NCBI GenBank assembly: GCA_020161855.1
Contig: JAIUNJ010000006.1
Location: 111,127 to 175,126, forward strand
From: Pseudomonadota bacterium
GTDB lineage: Bacteria; Pseudomonadota; Alphaproteobacteria; Rhizobiales; Aestuariivirgaceae
Direction: 5' to 3'
Length of the DNA stretch: 64,000 bases
Positions 17,901-27,524 of this stretch are shown here, one piece after another (positions within the stretch are counted from its first letter, which is position 1; the number at the start of each line of letters is the position of its first letter). The notes under the pieces were generated by a model, which saw only the letters and a list, made by a program, of their open reading frames with translations, was not told the DNA's origin and did not search any database. The position numbers and the translations under genes are program-made.

Positions 17901-18659
17901 CTAGGCAACCGGCTTCTCTCCGAGAAAATCCAGCACGGCCTGCTTGTAGACACGGTCTCCCACGGCATTCATGTGACCCCGGCCCGGCAGAATCACCCCT
18001 CTTGCAGCGGGGATGAGGTCCAGCAGCGGCTGAACCTCGCCCGCAATGTCATCGAGTTCCCCGGCAACCACCAGTACAGGCAGCCGGATCGCCGACAGCG
18101 CCTCAGCCTTGATCCGAACCCGCGACGATCGCATGCAGGCGGCCAGCGCCCGCCGGTCACCCTTTGTCTGCTCGGCAAAAATGCGGAAGGTCCGCGCCCC
18201 CTCATCCTGGACATCGGCGAGCGTTTCCGCTTCCAGCCCGTCGGCAATCTCCTCGGCCCCCGGCACGCCGGACACCATCCGCGACGCAAGGCCCGCGAAG
18301 ACAACCCGGCTGACCCGCTCTGGATAGGTGAGCGTGAGGAAGGCCGAGATGCGCGCGCCCATGGAATACCCCATCACCGCCGCCTGCCCGATGCCGAGAT
18401 GGTCGAGAAGGCGCCGGGCGTCGTCAGCCATCAACGGCGACGAGTAATCAGCGGGGGAATAGAGCTTCTCGCTGTCACCGTGGCCACGATTGTCAATCAT
18501 GATCACGCGATAGCCACCATCGGTGAGCGTTCTCTGCCATCCCGTGGCCACCCAGTTAATGCGATGGTTGGAGGCAAAGCCGTGGATGAGCAGCACCGGC
18601 GGCCCCTGCCCGACGTCCTCGAAGGCAATCTCCACACCTGCCGAATTGAATTTTTGCAT
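17901..18659 (-). CDS. Alpha/beta hydrolase
   Basis: A 252-residue alpha/beta-hydrolase-fold enzyme. Oxyanion segment LIHGFASN, nucleophile elbow GYSMG with Ser99, acid in the VVAGELDDIAG region and His in LPGRGHMNAV. The substrate is unknown; esterase or enol-lactonase-like activities are common in this subgroup. Divergent from the zinc-finger gene with a 55-bp gap. Confidence 0.85.
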   Translation of the reverse strand: MQKFNSAGVEIAFEDVGQGPPVLLIHGFASNHRINWVATGWQRTLTDGGYRVIMIDNRGHGDSEKLYSPADYSSPLMADDARRLLDHLGIGQAAVMGYSMGARISAFLTLTYPERVSRVVFAGLASRMVSGVPGAEEIADGLEAETLADVQDEGARTFRIFAEQTKGDRRALAACMRSSRVRIKAEALSAIRLPVLVVAGELDDIAGEVQPLLDLIPAARGVILPGRGHMNAVGDRVYKQAVLDFLGEKPVA

Positions 18660-18714
18660 GGCTTCCGGAATATGCTATTCGCTGGCCAAACAAAAGGACT
18701 TGGAGCTTCCCGGC

Positions 18715-18960
18715 ATGGCCTCTGGTGCAACACCGCATTTCCACAACTCCATGGGCGTTGCCACCATCGAGATCGGCGCCAAGGAGTTCATGTGCATTGG
18801 CGCACGGTCGCCCTATGACCATCCGCACGTCTTCCTCGACATGGGCAATGCGGGCGAGATTATTTGCCCCTACTGCTCCACACTCTACCGCTACAACAAG
18901 AAGCTCGCCGCCGGCGCTGCCGTCCCGTCCGAAGCCGTCTGGCAGGACGAGGCCGCCTGA
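18715..18960 (+). CDS. Zinc-finger CHCC domain protein (NDUFS6-like)
   Basis: An 81-residue protein. I chose the ATG at 18715, preceded by GGAG, because the frame upstream overlaps the divergent hydrolase and shows no family similarity. The domain keeps Cys in KEFMCIGA, His in DHPHVFLDMG and CPYC in EIICPYCSTLYRY, the CHCC zinc site also found in the mitochondrial complex I 13-kDa subunit NDUFS6. Alphaproteobacteria carry this small protein as its likely ancestor. Role in complex I is inference. Confidence 0.85.
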   Translation: MASGATPHFHNSMGVATIEIGAKEFMCIGARSPYDHPHVFLDMGNAGEIICPYCSTLYRYNKKLAAGAAVPSEAVWQDEAA

Positions 18961-18969
18961 GCCTGATCG

Positions 18970-20172
18970 ATGCCGCGCCTGCTGACGAACGCCGAAGCGC
19001 GTCGCATCGCCCTCGCGGCGCAAGGTTTTGACAGCAAGCACCGTTCTACCACCGCCAACTGGGCGGCCCTCGCCCGCACCATTGACCGCATCAAGCTGTT
19101 GCAGATCGACAGCGTCAACGTGCTGGTTCGCTCCCACTATCTGCCGCTCTTTGCCCGCCACGGCCACTACGACCGGAATGTGCTCGATGCCCGCAGCCTG
19201 AACAGGCGCAAGCGCCATATGTTCGAGTGCTGGGCTCATGAAGCCAGCCTTGTTCCTCTCTCCCTGCATTCGCTCATGCGCTGGCGCATGGAACGTGCCA
19301 GGGCAGGCAACGGGACCTACGGGTCCATGGACCGCTTTGGCATTGAGGAACGGAAGTTCCTCGATGCCACACTCGATCACATCGCGCGACATGGCCCGAC
19401 GCGCGCCAGCGAGGTGCCTGGCGGTGGCAAGGCCGAAGGTGGCTGGTGGGGCTGGAGCAAGGGCAAGATGACGCTCGAAGTCCTCTTCGATCAGGGCCGT
19501 GTCACCACTGCTCACCGCGACGGCTTCGAACGCATCTATGACCTCACCGAGCGCGTGATCCCCGCCGACGTGCTGGCTTTGGAGACGCCTCCGGAGCGCG
19601 AAGCTTTCCGGCAGCTTATCGAGCTTGCGGCTGAAGCGCTCGGCATCGGCACGGAATTCGACCTGCGGGACTATTTCCGCCTGCCTGTCCTGGAAACCAA
19701 AACCGCCATCGCCGATGCAGTTGCCGCCGGAACACTCATCCCCGTGAAGGTCGACGGCTGGAAGCATGATACCTACATCCATCGCGACGCAAGGAAGCCG
19801 CGCAGCGCGGGCGGCATCGCCCTGCTCTCGCCCTTCGATCCGATCGTCTGGGACCGCGACCGCGCCGAACGCCTCTTTGACTTTCACTACCGCATCGAAC
19901 TTTACACGCCAGCCGCCAAGCGCAAGTTCGGCTACTATGTTTTGCCCTTCCTGCACGGCGAGAAGCTGGCAGGCAGGCTCTGCCTCAAGGCGGATCGCGA
20001 AAACAGTGCGCTGCTGGTCAACACGGCATACCACGAACCGGGCACAGACCCTGTCACCATGGCGCCCGCCCTCATGGCCGAACTGCAACTCATGGCAGGC
20101 TGGCTCGGCCTTGCCGATTTGAAGATTGCCAAGACCGGCAATCTCGCGGGCGCGCTCCGCAAACTGTCCTAG
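18970..20172 (+). CDS. YcaQ-family winged-helix DNA glycosylase
   Basis: A 400-residue protein of the HTH_42/YcaQ (AlkX) family. The catalytic QxD motif lies in LLQIDSVNVL, followed by RSHYLPLFARHG, and later FDPIVWDRDRAERLFDF and the C-terminal GRLCLKADRE segment. E. coli YcaQ opens interstrand DNA crosslinks and removes alkylated bases. It starts 9 bp after the zinc-finger gene, suggesting cotranscription. Confidence 0.85.
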   Translation: MPRLLTNAEARRIALAAQGFDSKHRSTTANWAALARTIDRIKLLQIDSVNVLVRSHYLPLFARHGHYDRNVLDARSLNRRKRHMFECWAHEASLVPLSLHSLMRWRMERARAGNGTYGSMDRFGIEERKFLDATLDHIARHGPTRASEVPGGGKAEGGWWGWSKGKMTLEVLFDQGRVTTAHRDGFERIYDLTERVIPADVLALETPPEREAFRQLIELAAEALGIGTEFDLRDYFRLPVLETKTAIADAVAAGTLIPVKVDGWKHDTYIHRDARKPRSAGGIALLSPFDPIVWDRDRAERLFDFHYRIELYTPAAKRKFGYYVLPFLHGEKLAGRLCLKADRENSALLVNTAYHEPGTDPVTMAPALMAELQLMAGWLGLADLKIAKTGNLAGALRKLS

Positions 20173-21473
20173 AGAAGCTCGCGATTGGCTTCGACAAACC
20201 GGCGCAGGGATGCTTCCAGCGCAGAAAAATCTTCATCGCTCAGCGTCAGAGCCAGCGCCATGAAGCCGCGCTCGGCCACATACAGCCCCTCGTCCAGTAG
20301 GTGGAAATAGGCGAGCCGCTTCAGGCGGAGATCGGCCTTGCCAGCATCTTCGGCAGACTTGATCTCACCGCCCATCGGATGAAGCGTCAGCAACGAGCCC
20401 ACGCCTGTCACCTGCATCGGCGCCTGATACTGCATGAACATCTCGTTCAGGCGGGCCTTGAGGCCTTCACCACGCGCATTATGCGCAACACAGGCGTCGG
20501 GTGTGAAAATCTGCGTCAGCCCGACAGTCCCGGCACTCATGGTGAGCGTGTTATTGTTGAACGTGCCCGCATGAGGCAAGGGCTTTGGTTGCGAAGGATC
20601 GAACAGCGCCATGATATCGGCGCGCCCGCCAAAGGCGCCGAAGCTCATGCCGCCGCCAATATATTTGCCCAGTGTCTTGAGATCGGGCGTGACACCATAG
20701 GCCGCAGACAGGCCACCGGGATGAAGGCGCGATGTCATGACCTCGTCGAAGATCAGAATGATGCCATGAGCGCTGCATTCGGCACGCAGCATCTGCAGAA
20801 ATTCCGGCGTTGCTGGCAGGCAACCGCCACCGCCAAGCATGGGCTCCAGAATGACGGCAGCCAGGCGATCCGCATTTTCCGTGATGAGGGCGCGCGTCAT
20901 TTCAACATCGTTGAAGCGGCCCATCACGCAGTCAAAGGGCGCGTTGACCGGCGATGCACCCGTGCTGAAATAGAGAGTGCCGCCATGATAGCCGCCCATC
21001 ATCGGCATGATGGCCGGGCGCATGGTGAAATTGCGCGCCGCAGCGAGTACCATCATGTTTGCTTCGGTGCCGGAGTTGGCGAATCTCACGCGCTCGAGGG
21101 CAAAGCGCGACGTCACGGCCTCGGCAAACTCAATTTCGCGCACATGTTGCGCACCGATGTTGAGGCCGCCCGCCATGGCCGCGGCAACTGCGGCAGCAAT
21201 CTTGGGATGGGAGTGCCCGTAGATACCGGCGGAGTATTCGCCGACAAAGTCGCGATAGAGGTGGCCATCCACATCGGTCAGGCGCGATCCTTCAGCCTTC
21301 TCGATCCGGATTGGAAAAGGTTGTGAAAACAGGACGGTACGGGTGTTGCCGCCGGGCATGACAGCCTTCGCCCGCTCATGCATTGCAGCGGTTTTCGGGC
21401 GTTTCGCCACGAAATTGGCCACCGCTGCCGCGACAGCACTGTCAATCCGCTCACTTTTCGAGGAAATTGTCAT
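20169..21473 (-). CDS. Class III aminotransferase, glutamate-1-semialdehyde mutase-like
   Basis: A 434-residue fold-type I PLP enzyme. FANSGTEANM binds the cofactor phosphate, Asp243 is in LIFDEVMTSR, and Lys270 in TLGKYIGGG is the Schiff-base lysine, with AHAGTFNNN-like region PHAGTFNNNTLTM after it. It resembles HemL but lacks the heme-gene context and is probably an aminotransferase acting on another amino acid. Convergent with ycaQ, overlapping by 4 bases. Confidence 0.85.
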   Translation of the reverse strand: MTISSKSERIDSAVAAAVANFVAKRPKTAAMHERAKAVMPGGNTRTVLFSQPFPIRIEKAEGSRLTDVDGHLYRDFVGEYSAGIYGHSHPKIAAAVAAAMAGGLNIGAQHVREIEFAEAVTSRFALERVRFANSGTEANMMVLAAARNFTMRPAIMPMMGGYHGGTLYFSTGASPVNAPFDCVMGRFNDVEMTRALITENADRLAAVILEPMLGGGGCLPATPEFLQMLRAECSAHGIILIFDEVMTSRLHPGGLSAAYGVTPDLKTLGKYIGGGMSFGAFGGRADIMALFDPSQPKPLPHAGTFNNNTLTMSAGTVGLTQIFTPDACVAHNARGEGLKARLNEMFMQYQAPMQVTGVGSLLTLHPMGGEIKSAEDAGKADLRLKRLAYFHLLDEGLYVAERGFMALALTLSDEDFSALEASLRRFVEANRELL

Positions 21474-21590
21474 GCATCACCTTGATTTGCGCGACAAAGA
21501 AGCATGCAGCGATTTCTGCGCCAAGTCTCCACATTGTCAACAAATTGCCCTAGCAAACCGGTCCAGAGGACGAAGAGACGGATCGCACTC

Positions 21591-22394
21591 ATGATGAGAA
21601 CACGCAGTATGGCGGCAGGCCTGTTTGCAATGGCAGCCGCAGCAGCTTTTCCAGTGATGCCGGCTGTGGCAGCAGATCGGATTGTGTCTTCATATGAAGT
21701 CGAGATCGCCGGTGTCACGGTTCTGAACATCAAGCTCGACGCCAATGTCGACGACCACAGCTACGATGCCACGCTGCAGGCCAAGACCAAGGGCATGGCC
21801 AGCCTCTTCACCAACATGGAGCTCAAGGCCCGCAGCGGCGGCAAGGTTGGCATGCAGGGCCTCATGCCCGGCTCATTCAGCCTGAAACGAAAGTCTGGCG
21901 ACAGAACGCGCGAAGTCGATCTGTCATGGGACAACAAGGGAGTGGCCAATGTTGATGACACCTTCAAGCCCGATGGTCTGAAGCGTCTCAACAGTGCCCT
22001 TGCAACCGGATCAATTGATCCGCTCACCGTGCTCCTGAGCATCAGCTTGGCCGGCGACCGCCATCCCTGCAATGGCACCTACCGCACCTATGATGGCCGC
22101 GATCTCTATGACATGACCTTCAATCCGAAGGGCGGCGTATCCGATGTCAGCACCAGCGACGCCAAGCAGGAATGCAACATCGCGGCGACGTCGGTTGCCG
22201 GCAAGGATTTCGAGAAGGCTCTTCCGGGCAAGGCCGATCCGTCGAACTACCGCGCGGTGTTCCAGTCCTATGATGCCGCCGGAGGCCAGTTGAAACTTCA
22301 CGTGCCGGTCCGCGTCACCGGCAAGATCGAGGGCCAGAACTTCAAGGCCAGGATCAAATCGCTCTCGGTGAACGGCCAGAAGATAATCAACTGA
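21591..22394 (+). CDS. DUF3108 domain exported protein
   Basis: A 267-residue protein with a signal peptide (MAAGLFAMAAAAAFPVMPAVAADR). The start at 21591 is preferred because the ORF upstream of it lacks similarity and the signal peptide begins there. The mature part, YEVEIAGVTVLNIKLDANV and repeated beta strands, fits DUF3108, a periplasmic lipocalin-like family of unknown role in Alphaproteobacteria. Confidence 0.8.
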   Translation: MMRTRSMAAGLFAMAAAAAFPVMPAVAADRIVSSYEVEIAGVTVLNIKLDANVDDHSYDATLQAKTKGMASLFTNMELKARSGGKVGMQGLMPGSFSLKRKSGDRTREVDLSWDNKGVANVDDTFKPDGLKRLNSALATGSIDPLTVLLSISLAGDRHPCNGTYRTYDGRDLYDMTFNPKGGVSDVSTSDAKQECNIAATSVAGKDFEKALPGKADPSNYRAVFQSYDAAGGQLKLHVPVRVTGKIEGQNFKARIKSLSVNGQKIIN

Positions 22395-22405
22395 AGGCCG
22401 GTGCC

Positions 22406-22491
22406 TGGTGCGGGCGGAGGGACTCGAACCCTCACGGAGTTTCCTCCAACGGATTTTAAGTCCGTAGCGTCTACCATTCCGCCACGCCCGC
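22406..22491 (-). tRNA. tRNA-Leu(UAA)
   Basis: Minus strand. Acceptor stem GCGGGCG pairs with CGCCCGC (22491-22485 with 22416-22410), discriminator A at 22409 and an encoded CCA at 22408-22406. The anticodon loop CTTAAAA gives anticodon UAA, the variable arm is long as in class II tRNAs, and the T-loop GGGTTCGAGTCCC is intact. Confidence 0.95.
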
Positions 22492-22582
22492 GGGCGCATA
22501 CTGCTGTAAGCTGCCGCATGCTTGCTTGACAAGCCGCAAGTGAACCAGTGAACATGAAGCAAGGGGGCCAGGAAGGTCGGCA

Positions 22583-23278
22583 ATGACGGATGTTTTCACG
22601 CTCGGAGAGGCCGTAGGGCACCTCTCCTACCTCCTGATCGCACTCTCCTACTGGCTGACCAATATCTATTGGCTGCGCGTTGCCGCCGTCGCCGGCCTGC
22701 TGTTGCAGGTGATCTATTTTTACTCGACCGGAACATCGCAGGTTGGCGCCTTCTGGGGCCTGGTGTTCGTCGCTATCAACATCTTCCATCTGGTGTGGCT
22801 CACCCGCGACCGACTCAGCCTCCGCCTGCCCGCCCAGGATGCGCCGCTGCTCCGCGAAGCGCTGTCCGGGCTCGATGACGCCCAGATCGCCCGCCTCATC
22901 AAGGCCGCGGACTGGCGGGATTGTTCGCCCGGGGAAATCCTGACCCGCCAGGATGCGCCGGTTGATGCCCTGTTTTTCCTGTGCCGGGGCCGCGCCAATG
23001 TCGAGGTCAATGGTTCGTTCGTGACCTATCTGGAAAAGGGATCCTTCATCGGCGAAATCGCCTACCTCACCGGCAACCCCGCAACCGCAACCGTGACCAT
23101 CGAGGAGCCATCGCGGCTGCTTGCCTTTTCCAAGATGCGCATGGCGAAGGTGGTCGCGGCCGACGAACAGATATCAGGGATCGTCTATCAGCTTCTGGGC
23201 CGTGACCTGGCCATGAAGATGCGGCGCACCAATACCCGCCGCGTGCTGACGCCGGACGACGAAGGAATCAGGGTCTGA
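22583..23278 (+). CDS. Popeye-like membrane protein with cyclic-nucleotide-binding domain
   Basis: A 231-residue protein: three hydrophobic segments in residues about 10-75, then a cNMP-binding domain (about 85-215). This order matches bacterial relatives of Popeye (POPDC) proteins. The phosphate-binding cassette reads GEIAYLTGNPATATV; the position that is Arg in PKA and many cNMP receptors (PRAATV) is Ala here, so ligand binding may be altered. A GGAAGG ribosome site precedes the ATG. A class III cyclase gene lies about 1.4 kb downstream. The 3' end overlaps the convergent DUF3307 gene by 11 bp. Confidence 0.75.
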   Translation: MTDVFTLGEAVGHLSYLLIALSYWLTNIYWLRVAAVAGLLLQVIYFYSTGTSQVGAFWGLVFVAINIFHLVWLTRDRLSLRLPAQDAPLLREALSGLDDAQIARLIKAADWRDCSPGEILTRQDAPVDALFFLCRGRANVEVNGSFVTYLEKGSFIGEIAYLTGNPATATVTIEEPSRLLAFSKMRMAKVVAADEQISGIVYQLLGRDLAMKMRRTNTRRVLTPDDEGIRV

Positions 23279-23654
23279 GGGCCAGCCAGGCCAGCAGCAG
23301 ATAGGTCAGCTGATGAAGCCCCTGGTCAGCGCAAAAGGTCCACCAGAATGGCGCATCCCTGGTGGTCCAACCGGTCCACTTCAGGAAGTTCTCCTTCGCA
23401 AAGTCCACGTGATAGTGGATGAGAAATTCAATGACCGCGAGCACCAGCACGAGCTTGGCACCGAAACCCGCGACGGCCAGCACCACGGCGGTGCCGAGCG
23501 CGTGAATCGCAGCGTGGGCGAGACCGAGGGGCCGCCCGTAATGCGACTTGGACTGGACCATGCCCAGCGTCTGCAACGGCCCGTCACAGACGAAGTGCTT
23601 GACTTGCAGGCCAGCAACCAGAAGTAGGACGAAGGCCAGATCGTAGCTTTGCAT
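23268..23654 (-). CDS. DUF3307 family membrane protein
   Basis: A 128-residue integral membrane protein starting MQSYDLAFVLLLVAGLQVKHFVCDG. It has three or four hydrophobic segments and the conserved HAAIHALGTA and FLIHYHVDFAKE blocks of DUF3307, which is found in many bacteria with no established function. The longer upstream frame reading has no signal and I rejected it. Confidence 0.75.
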   Translation of the reverse strand: MQSYDLAFVLLLVAGLQVKHFVCDGPLQTLGMVQSKSHYGRPLGLAHAAIHALGTAVVLAVAGFGAKLVLVLAVIEFLIHYHVDFAKENFLKWTGWTTRDAPFWWTFCADQGLHQLTYLLLAWLALRP

Positions 23655-23819
23655 GGCGCACCTTCTAGCGCAGATTCCGGCCGGGCCAATAGTTGTAAAG
23701 AGCGCGGCTGTTGGGGCCAGAACAGCTATATTGCCAAGGCAACAATGCGGGGATATGAAGGTGCGGGGCAGAGACCGCAGCACATGCGGTCGCAAGAGAT
23801 GCTAATCGGGATTGTTCCT

Positions 23820-24647
23820 ATGTTTCGCATGATATCCGCTGTCCTCGGACTGGCGCTTTGTTTGATGATGCTCCCCACCCTTGCCGAGGCCGCCACGCCG
23901 ATTGGCAAGGTCGTCGCGGTTGCAGGAAAGCCGACAGCTTCCGGCCCCGGCGGTAATCGTAACCTGTCTGCCGGTTCGCCCGTCTTCGAAGACGACAAGA
24001 TTACGGTGTCAGGCAGCGGCAATGCCCAGATCGTTCTCCGTGACGAAACCAAGCTCGTTGTCGGCCCGGGTTCATCGCTGCTGCTTGACCGTTTCGTGCT
24101 CCGCGGCAGCGGCACGGCCCAGAAGGTTTCCATCAAGGCGCTACGTGGCACCTTCCGCTTTATCACCGGCAAAAGCAACAAGAGCGCCTACGAGATCGCC
24201 ACATCCTCGGCGACGATCGGCATTCGCGGCACTGGGTTTGATTTCTGGGTCAGGGGTCCAACAGGTGTTGCAGTGATGGAAGGCCTCGTCAACCTGTGTC
24301 CCGGCGGATCGAAGAACAAGCGCGGCTGCGTGACGCTGCGCGACACCTGCGAAGTTGGCCGGGCCCAGCGCAATGACGCGCGCGAGTTCCGCAATGCCCA
24401 GGCTGCCGGCCAGGCGATCAAGGGCAACTTGCCCTATATCGTGAACCAGAAGCCCTTGCAGAAGACCTTCTGGCTTTCGACCGGCAAGTGCAGCCGCAAG
24501 ATTTCCGCGGTCAAGGTTGAAGGCGGCAAGAGTTCGGATGGCCGCAGCCGCAGCCGCTCTTCGGGCCCGCCTGGCCCCTCGCCCAACAATCCTCCAGGTC
24601 CGCCGGACCGGCCAAATGACCCGCCGGATCGATGCATCGATTGTTGA
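23820..24647 (+). CDS. FecR domain exported protein with Pro-rich tail
   Basis: A 275-residue exported protein; signal peptide MFRMISAVLGLALCLMMLPTLAEA. The FecR/PepSY-like domain covers TPIGKVVAVAGKPTA to SSATIGIRGTGFDFWV. The last about 45 residues are a Ser/Arg/Pro-rich tail that ends in CIDC. FecR-domain proteins paired with CHASE2 cyclases recur in Proteobacteria, and the cyclase follows after 40 bp here. The FecR domain may bind a cell-wall or glycan signal. Start chosen for its signal peptide. Confidence 0.8.
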   Translation: MFRMISAVLGLALCLMMLPTLAEAATPIGKVVAVAGKPTASGPGGNRNLSAGSPVFEDDKITVSGSGNAQIVLRDETKLVVGPGSSLLLDRFVLRGSGTAQKVSIKALRGTFRFITGKSNKSAYEIATSSATIGIRGTGFDFWVRGPTGVAVMEGLVNLCPGGSKNKRGCVTLRDTCEVGRAQRNDAREFRNAQAAGQAIKGNLPYIVNQKPLQKTFWLSTGKCSRKISAVKVEGGKSSDGRSRSRSSGPPGPSPNNPPGPPDRPNDPPDRCIDC

Positions 24648-24687
24648 GCTGCCTGGCTCCGGCTAGGCATCCCCGGGAAACCTCTGC

Positions 24688-26883
24688 TTGAAAAGCTGGA
24701 AACCCCGTCTCTTTGCATTGATTGCATCCCTGCTCGTGCTGGCGCTGGCCATTCTGGTTCGCGCCAGCGACAGCGGCATGGTGGCCGCGCTGCGGGGATC
24801 GGGCTTTGACACCTTGCAGCGGATATGGCCGCGGGAGCTTGCGGAGCCAGCTCCCGTGCGCGTCGTCGATATCGATGAAGCATCGCTCAAGCAGCTTGGC
24901 CAATGGCCCTGGTCGAGAAGCACGCTGGCGACACTGGTCAATGAACTGACGGAACTGGGCGCAGCAGCAGTTGCGTTCGATATCGTGTTTCCTGAGCCTG
25001 ACCGCCTTTCACCACGGCTCGTTCTCACGCAGAAACCCACGGCGGATGTGCTGCGCAGCTTGGCCCCGTCGCTGGATGTGTCAGCCCTGCCCGACAACGA
25101 CGCCCTCCTTGCCGATGCCATCCGCGGGCGGCCCGTTGTCATGGCAATGGCGGCCTCGGGCGCTGAGAAGCCGGAGGATGCCGTCGTCAAGGCAGGCTTC
25201 GCCCAGACCGGCGCGCCGGCGATCGAAGCGCCGCCGCGTGCGGCCGGTGTCACCTCCAACATCCCCATGATCAATCTGGCGGCCACAGGGATCGGCAGCA
25301 TCAACATCGACCTCGCCCGCGATCAGGGAGTCGCCCGGCAGATTCCCATGCTGCTCACCGACGGACAGCGCTTCATTCCAGCGCTCGTTCCTGAAACGCT
25401 GCGCGTGGCGCAGGGCGCCGACACGTTCCTTGTCCACGCTGCCTCGGATACGGAGAATGCCATCGATACGCTGGTTGTAGGCGATCTTGAGATCCCCGTT
25501 TCCGAGAACGGCAGCTTCTACGTCTACTACCGGCCGAACTCCCCCGATCTCTACGTTTCCGCTGCCTCGGTTGTGTCGGGCGCGGAGCGCGAACGCCTGC
25601 GCCCGCTCATTGAAGGTCATGTTGTCTATATCGGCGCATCTGCCGTCGGCCTCCTCGACACCCGGACGACCGCCCTCGGCGAGACCGTGCCCGGCGTTTC
25701 CATCCATGCCCAGGCCACCGAGCAGATCCTGACCAATACGTTCCTGACGCGACCTGAATGGGCGGTTGGTGCGGAATACATTGCCGTGCTGCTCGGCGGG
25801 CTTGTGCTGTCTTTCCTTGGCGCCCTGATCAAGCCGTCGCGGACCATGCTGGTTTTCACCGGCATGGCGCTTTCCGTGCTGGCTGCTGTCGTCTTCGGCT
25901 TCCGCGGCGCGGGCGTTCTGGTCGATGCCACCTTCCCACTCATCGCGCTGGCTCTCGTCTTCCTCACCGCCATCGCCATGCGCCTGCTCGTGACCGACAG
26001 GGAAAGCCGCAAGCTGCGCAGCGCCTTCGGCCAGTATGTGGCCCCTGCCGTGCTGGCTGAAATCGAGTCAAATCCGGCCGCCCTGAAGCTCGGCGGCGAA
26101 ATGCGCGATGTCACCGTGCTCTTCGTCGACATCGAGAACTTTACGCCGCTAAGCGAGAAGCTGCCGCCGGAGATTCTCGTGCGCGTCGTCAACCGCCTCC
26201 TTGACGCCTGCAGCAAGGAGATCCTCGCCGAGAAGGGCACCATCGACAAATATATCGGCGATGCCGTCATGGCATTCTGGAATGCACCCGTTGCGCAAGC
26301 CGATCACCAGATGCATGCGGCCAAGGCTGGCATCGGCATCAGGGGGGCTGTCGCGCGGCTCAATGATGACCCGCAACTTGCAGAGCTTCTCAACAAGTAT
26401 GGCTGCCCGCGGCTGGCCACCCGCGTCGGCATCGCCAGCGGCCCCGCCTGCGTCGGCAACATGGGCTCGGAAGAGCGCTTTGACTATTCGGTTCTCGGCG
26501 AAACCGTGAACGTGGCTGCCCGTGCGGAAGGCGCCTGCAAGCACATCGGCCATGACCTTGTGGTTGCCGGTGACCTCCATGAGGCCACGAAGAAGCTGGC
26601 AACCTTCCCGGCAGGGCATGTGCCGATGAAGGGGAAATCCCTGCCGCAGCCCCTCGAGGCGATCATTGGCGCAGAGGAAATGGGCAGTTCTCCCCTCTTC
26701 GGCGAACTCAAGTCATCGCTGGAAGCGGCCACCAAGGAACTGCTGGGCCATCAGAAGGGCCGGATACCGCTCGCCCTGCAAAGCCTGCTGGACGAGCTTT
26801 CAGCGCAGCACCCCAACCTTGCGAAATACATCGCAGCGCTGCCGGAACGCTTGGAAGACTTCAAGCCAGCCGAACAGGCCTGA
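24688..26883 (+). CDS. CHASE2-domain adenylate/guanylate cyclase
   Basis: A 731-residue membrane enzyme. An N-terminal membrane helix, a periplasmic CHASE2 sensor (about 35-340; VVDIDEASLKQLGQWPWSRS is diagnostic), three membrane segments (about 360-430), and a class III cyclase domain with metal-binding Asp residues in FVDIENFTPLSEK and KYIGDAVMAFW, and NVAARAE for the transition state. It probably starts at TTG 24688: an in-frame stop lies at 24664 and no ATG falls between. It should make cAMP from an external cue, with the FecR protein as partner. Confidence 0.88.
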   Translation: MKSWKPRLFALIASLLVLALAILVRASDSGMVAALRGSGFDTLQRIWPRELAEPAPVRVVDIDEASLKQLGQWPWSRSTLATLVNELTELGAAAVAFDIVFPEPDRLSPRLVLTQKPTADVLRSLAPSLDVSALPDNDALLADAIRGRPVVMAMAASGAEKPEDAVVKAGFAQTGAPAIEAPPRAAGVTSNIPMINLAATGIGSINIDLARDQGVARQIPMLLTDGQRFIPALVPETLRVAQGADTFLVHAASDTENAIDTLVVGDLEIPVSENGSFYVYYRPNSPDLYVSAASVVSGAERERLRPLIEGHVVYIGASAVGLLDTRTTALGETVPGVSIHAQATEQILTNTFLTRPEWAVGAEYIAVLLGGLVLSFLGALIKPSRTMLVFTGMALSVLAAVVFGFRGAGVLVDATFPLIALALVFLTAIAMRLLVTDRESRKLRSAFGQYVAPAVLAEIESNPAALKLGGEMRDVTVLFVDIENFTPLSEKLPPEILVRVVNRLLDACSKEILAEKGTIDKYIGDAVMAFWNAPVAQADHQMHAAKAGIGIRGAVARLNDDPQLAELLNKYGCPRLATRVGIASGPACVGNMGSEERFDYSVLGETVNVAARAEGACKHIGHDLVVAGDLHEATKKLATFPAGHVPMKGKSLPQPLEAIIGAEEMGSSPLFGELKSSLEAATKELLGHQKGRIPLALQSLLDELSAQHPNLAKYIAALPERLEDFKPAEQA

Positions 26884-27390
26884 TCAGGGCGTCGACCGCT
26901 CGCGGATCGGCGGCGCAAACTGCAGGTCCATGTCCCAAGGCAGGTAAATCCATGTGTCCTGGCTCACCTCGGTCACGAAGGTATCCACCAGGGGGCGCCC
27001 TGACGGCTTGGCATAGACCGTTGCGAAATGAGCCTTGGGCAGCATTTCCCGCACAACCCGCGCCGTGGCCCCCGTGTCCACCAAGTCATCGACGATCAGC
27101 ACGGCCTTGCCCTGGTCCGTCCCGATGATGTCGGGCGAAACGGTCTTGAGGACGCTGATCTCGCCCTGCTTGTCATAGTCGTATGAGGCCACCGAGACGG
27201 TCTCGATCACCCTGATGCCCAGTTCACGCGCCACGACTGCGGCAGGCACCAGCCCACCCCGGGTCACGGCAAGCACGGCCCGGAAGGGTCCCGCCGCAGA
27301 AAGCCGCCAGGCCAAGGCCCGCGAATCCCGATGAAACTGGTCCCACGACACGGGAAAACTCTTCTGCCACTTCTCGTCCATTGCCTTCAC
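26884..27390 (-). CDS. gpt: Xanthine(-guanine) phosphoribosyltransferase
   Basis: A 168-residue purine salvage enzyme. The PRPP loop is [14 protein letters not shown] and the N-terminal [20 protein letters not shown] matches Gpt. It converts xanthine and guanine to nucleotides. Its stop codon directly abuts that of the convergent cyclase. Confidence 0.92.
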   Translation of the reverse strand: MKAMDEKWQKSFPVSWDQFHRDSRALAWRLSAAGPFRAVLAVTRGGLVPAAVVARELGIRVIETVSVASYDYDKQGEISVLKTVSPDIIGTDQGKAVLIVDDLVDTGATARVVREMLPKAHFATVYAKPSGRPLVDTFVTEVSQDTWIYLPWDMDLQFAPPIRERSTP

Positions 27391-27524
27391 CCCTCTGCGC
27401 CTGCCTCATGGTTTATGCAATCCTGCAGCAGCACTGGCAATGGCGGGCGCCACGGCAAGGTTTGCTTCACGATTTTGGCCTTAGATGACGGTCTGGCAGG
27501 CGCAAACTGGTAAACGAATCATAA

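Noticed and set aside
18556-20088. 510-codon minus-strand frame over the YcaQ-like gene
   Set aside because: The plus strand encodes a recognisable YcaQ protein; the antisense frame shows no domain.
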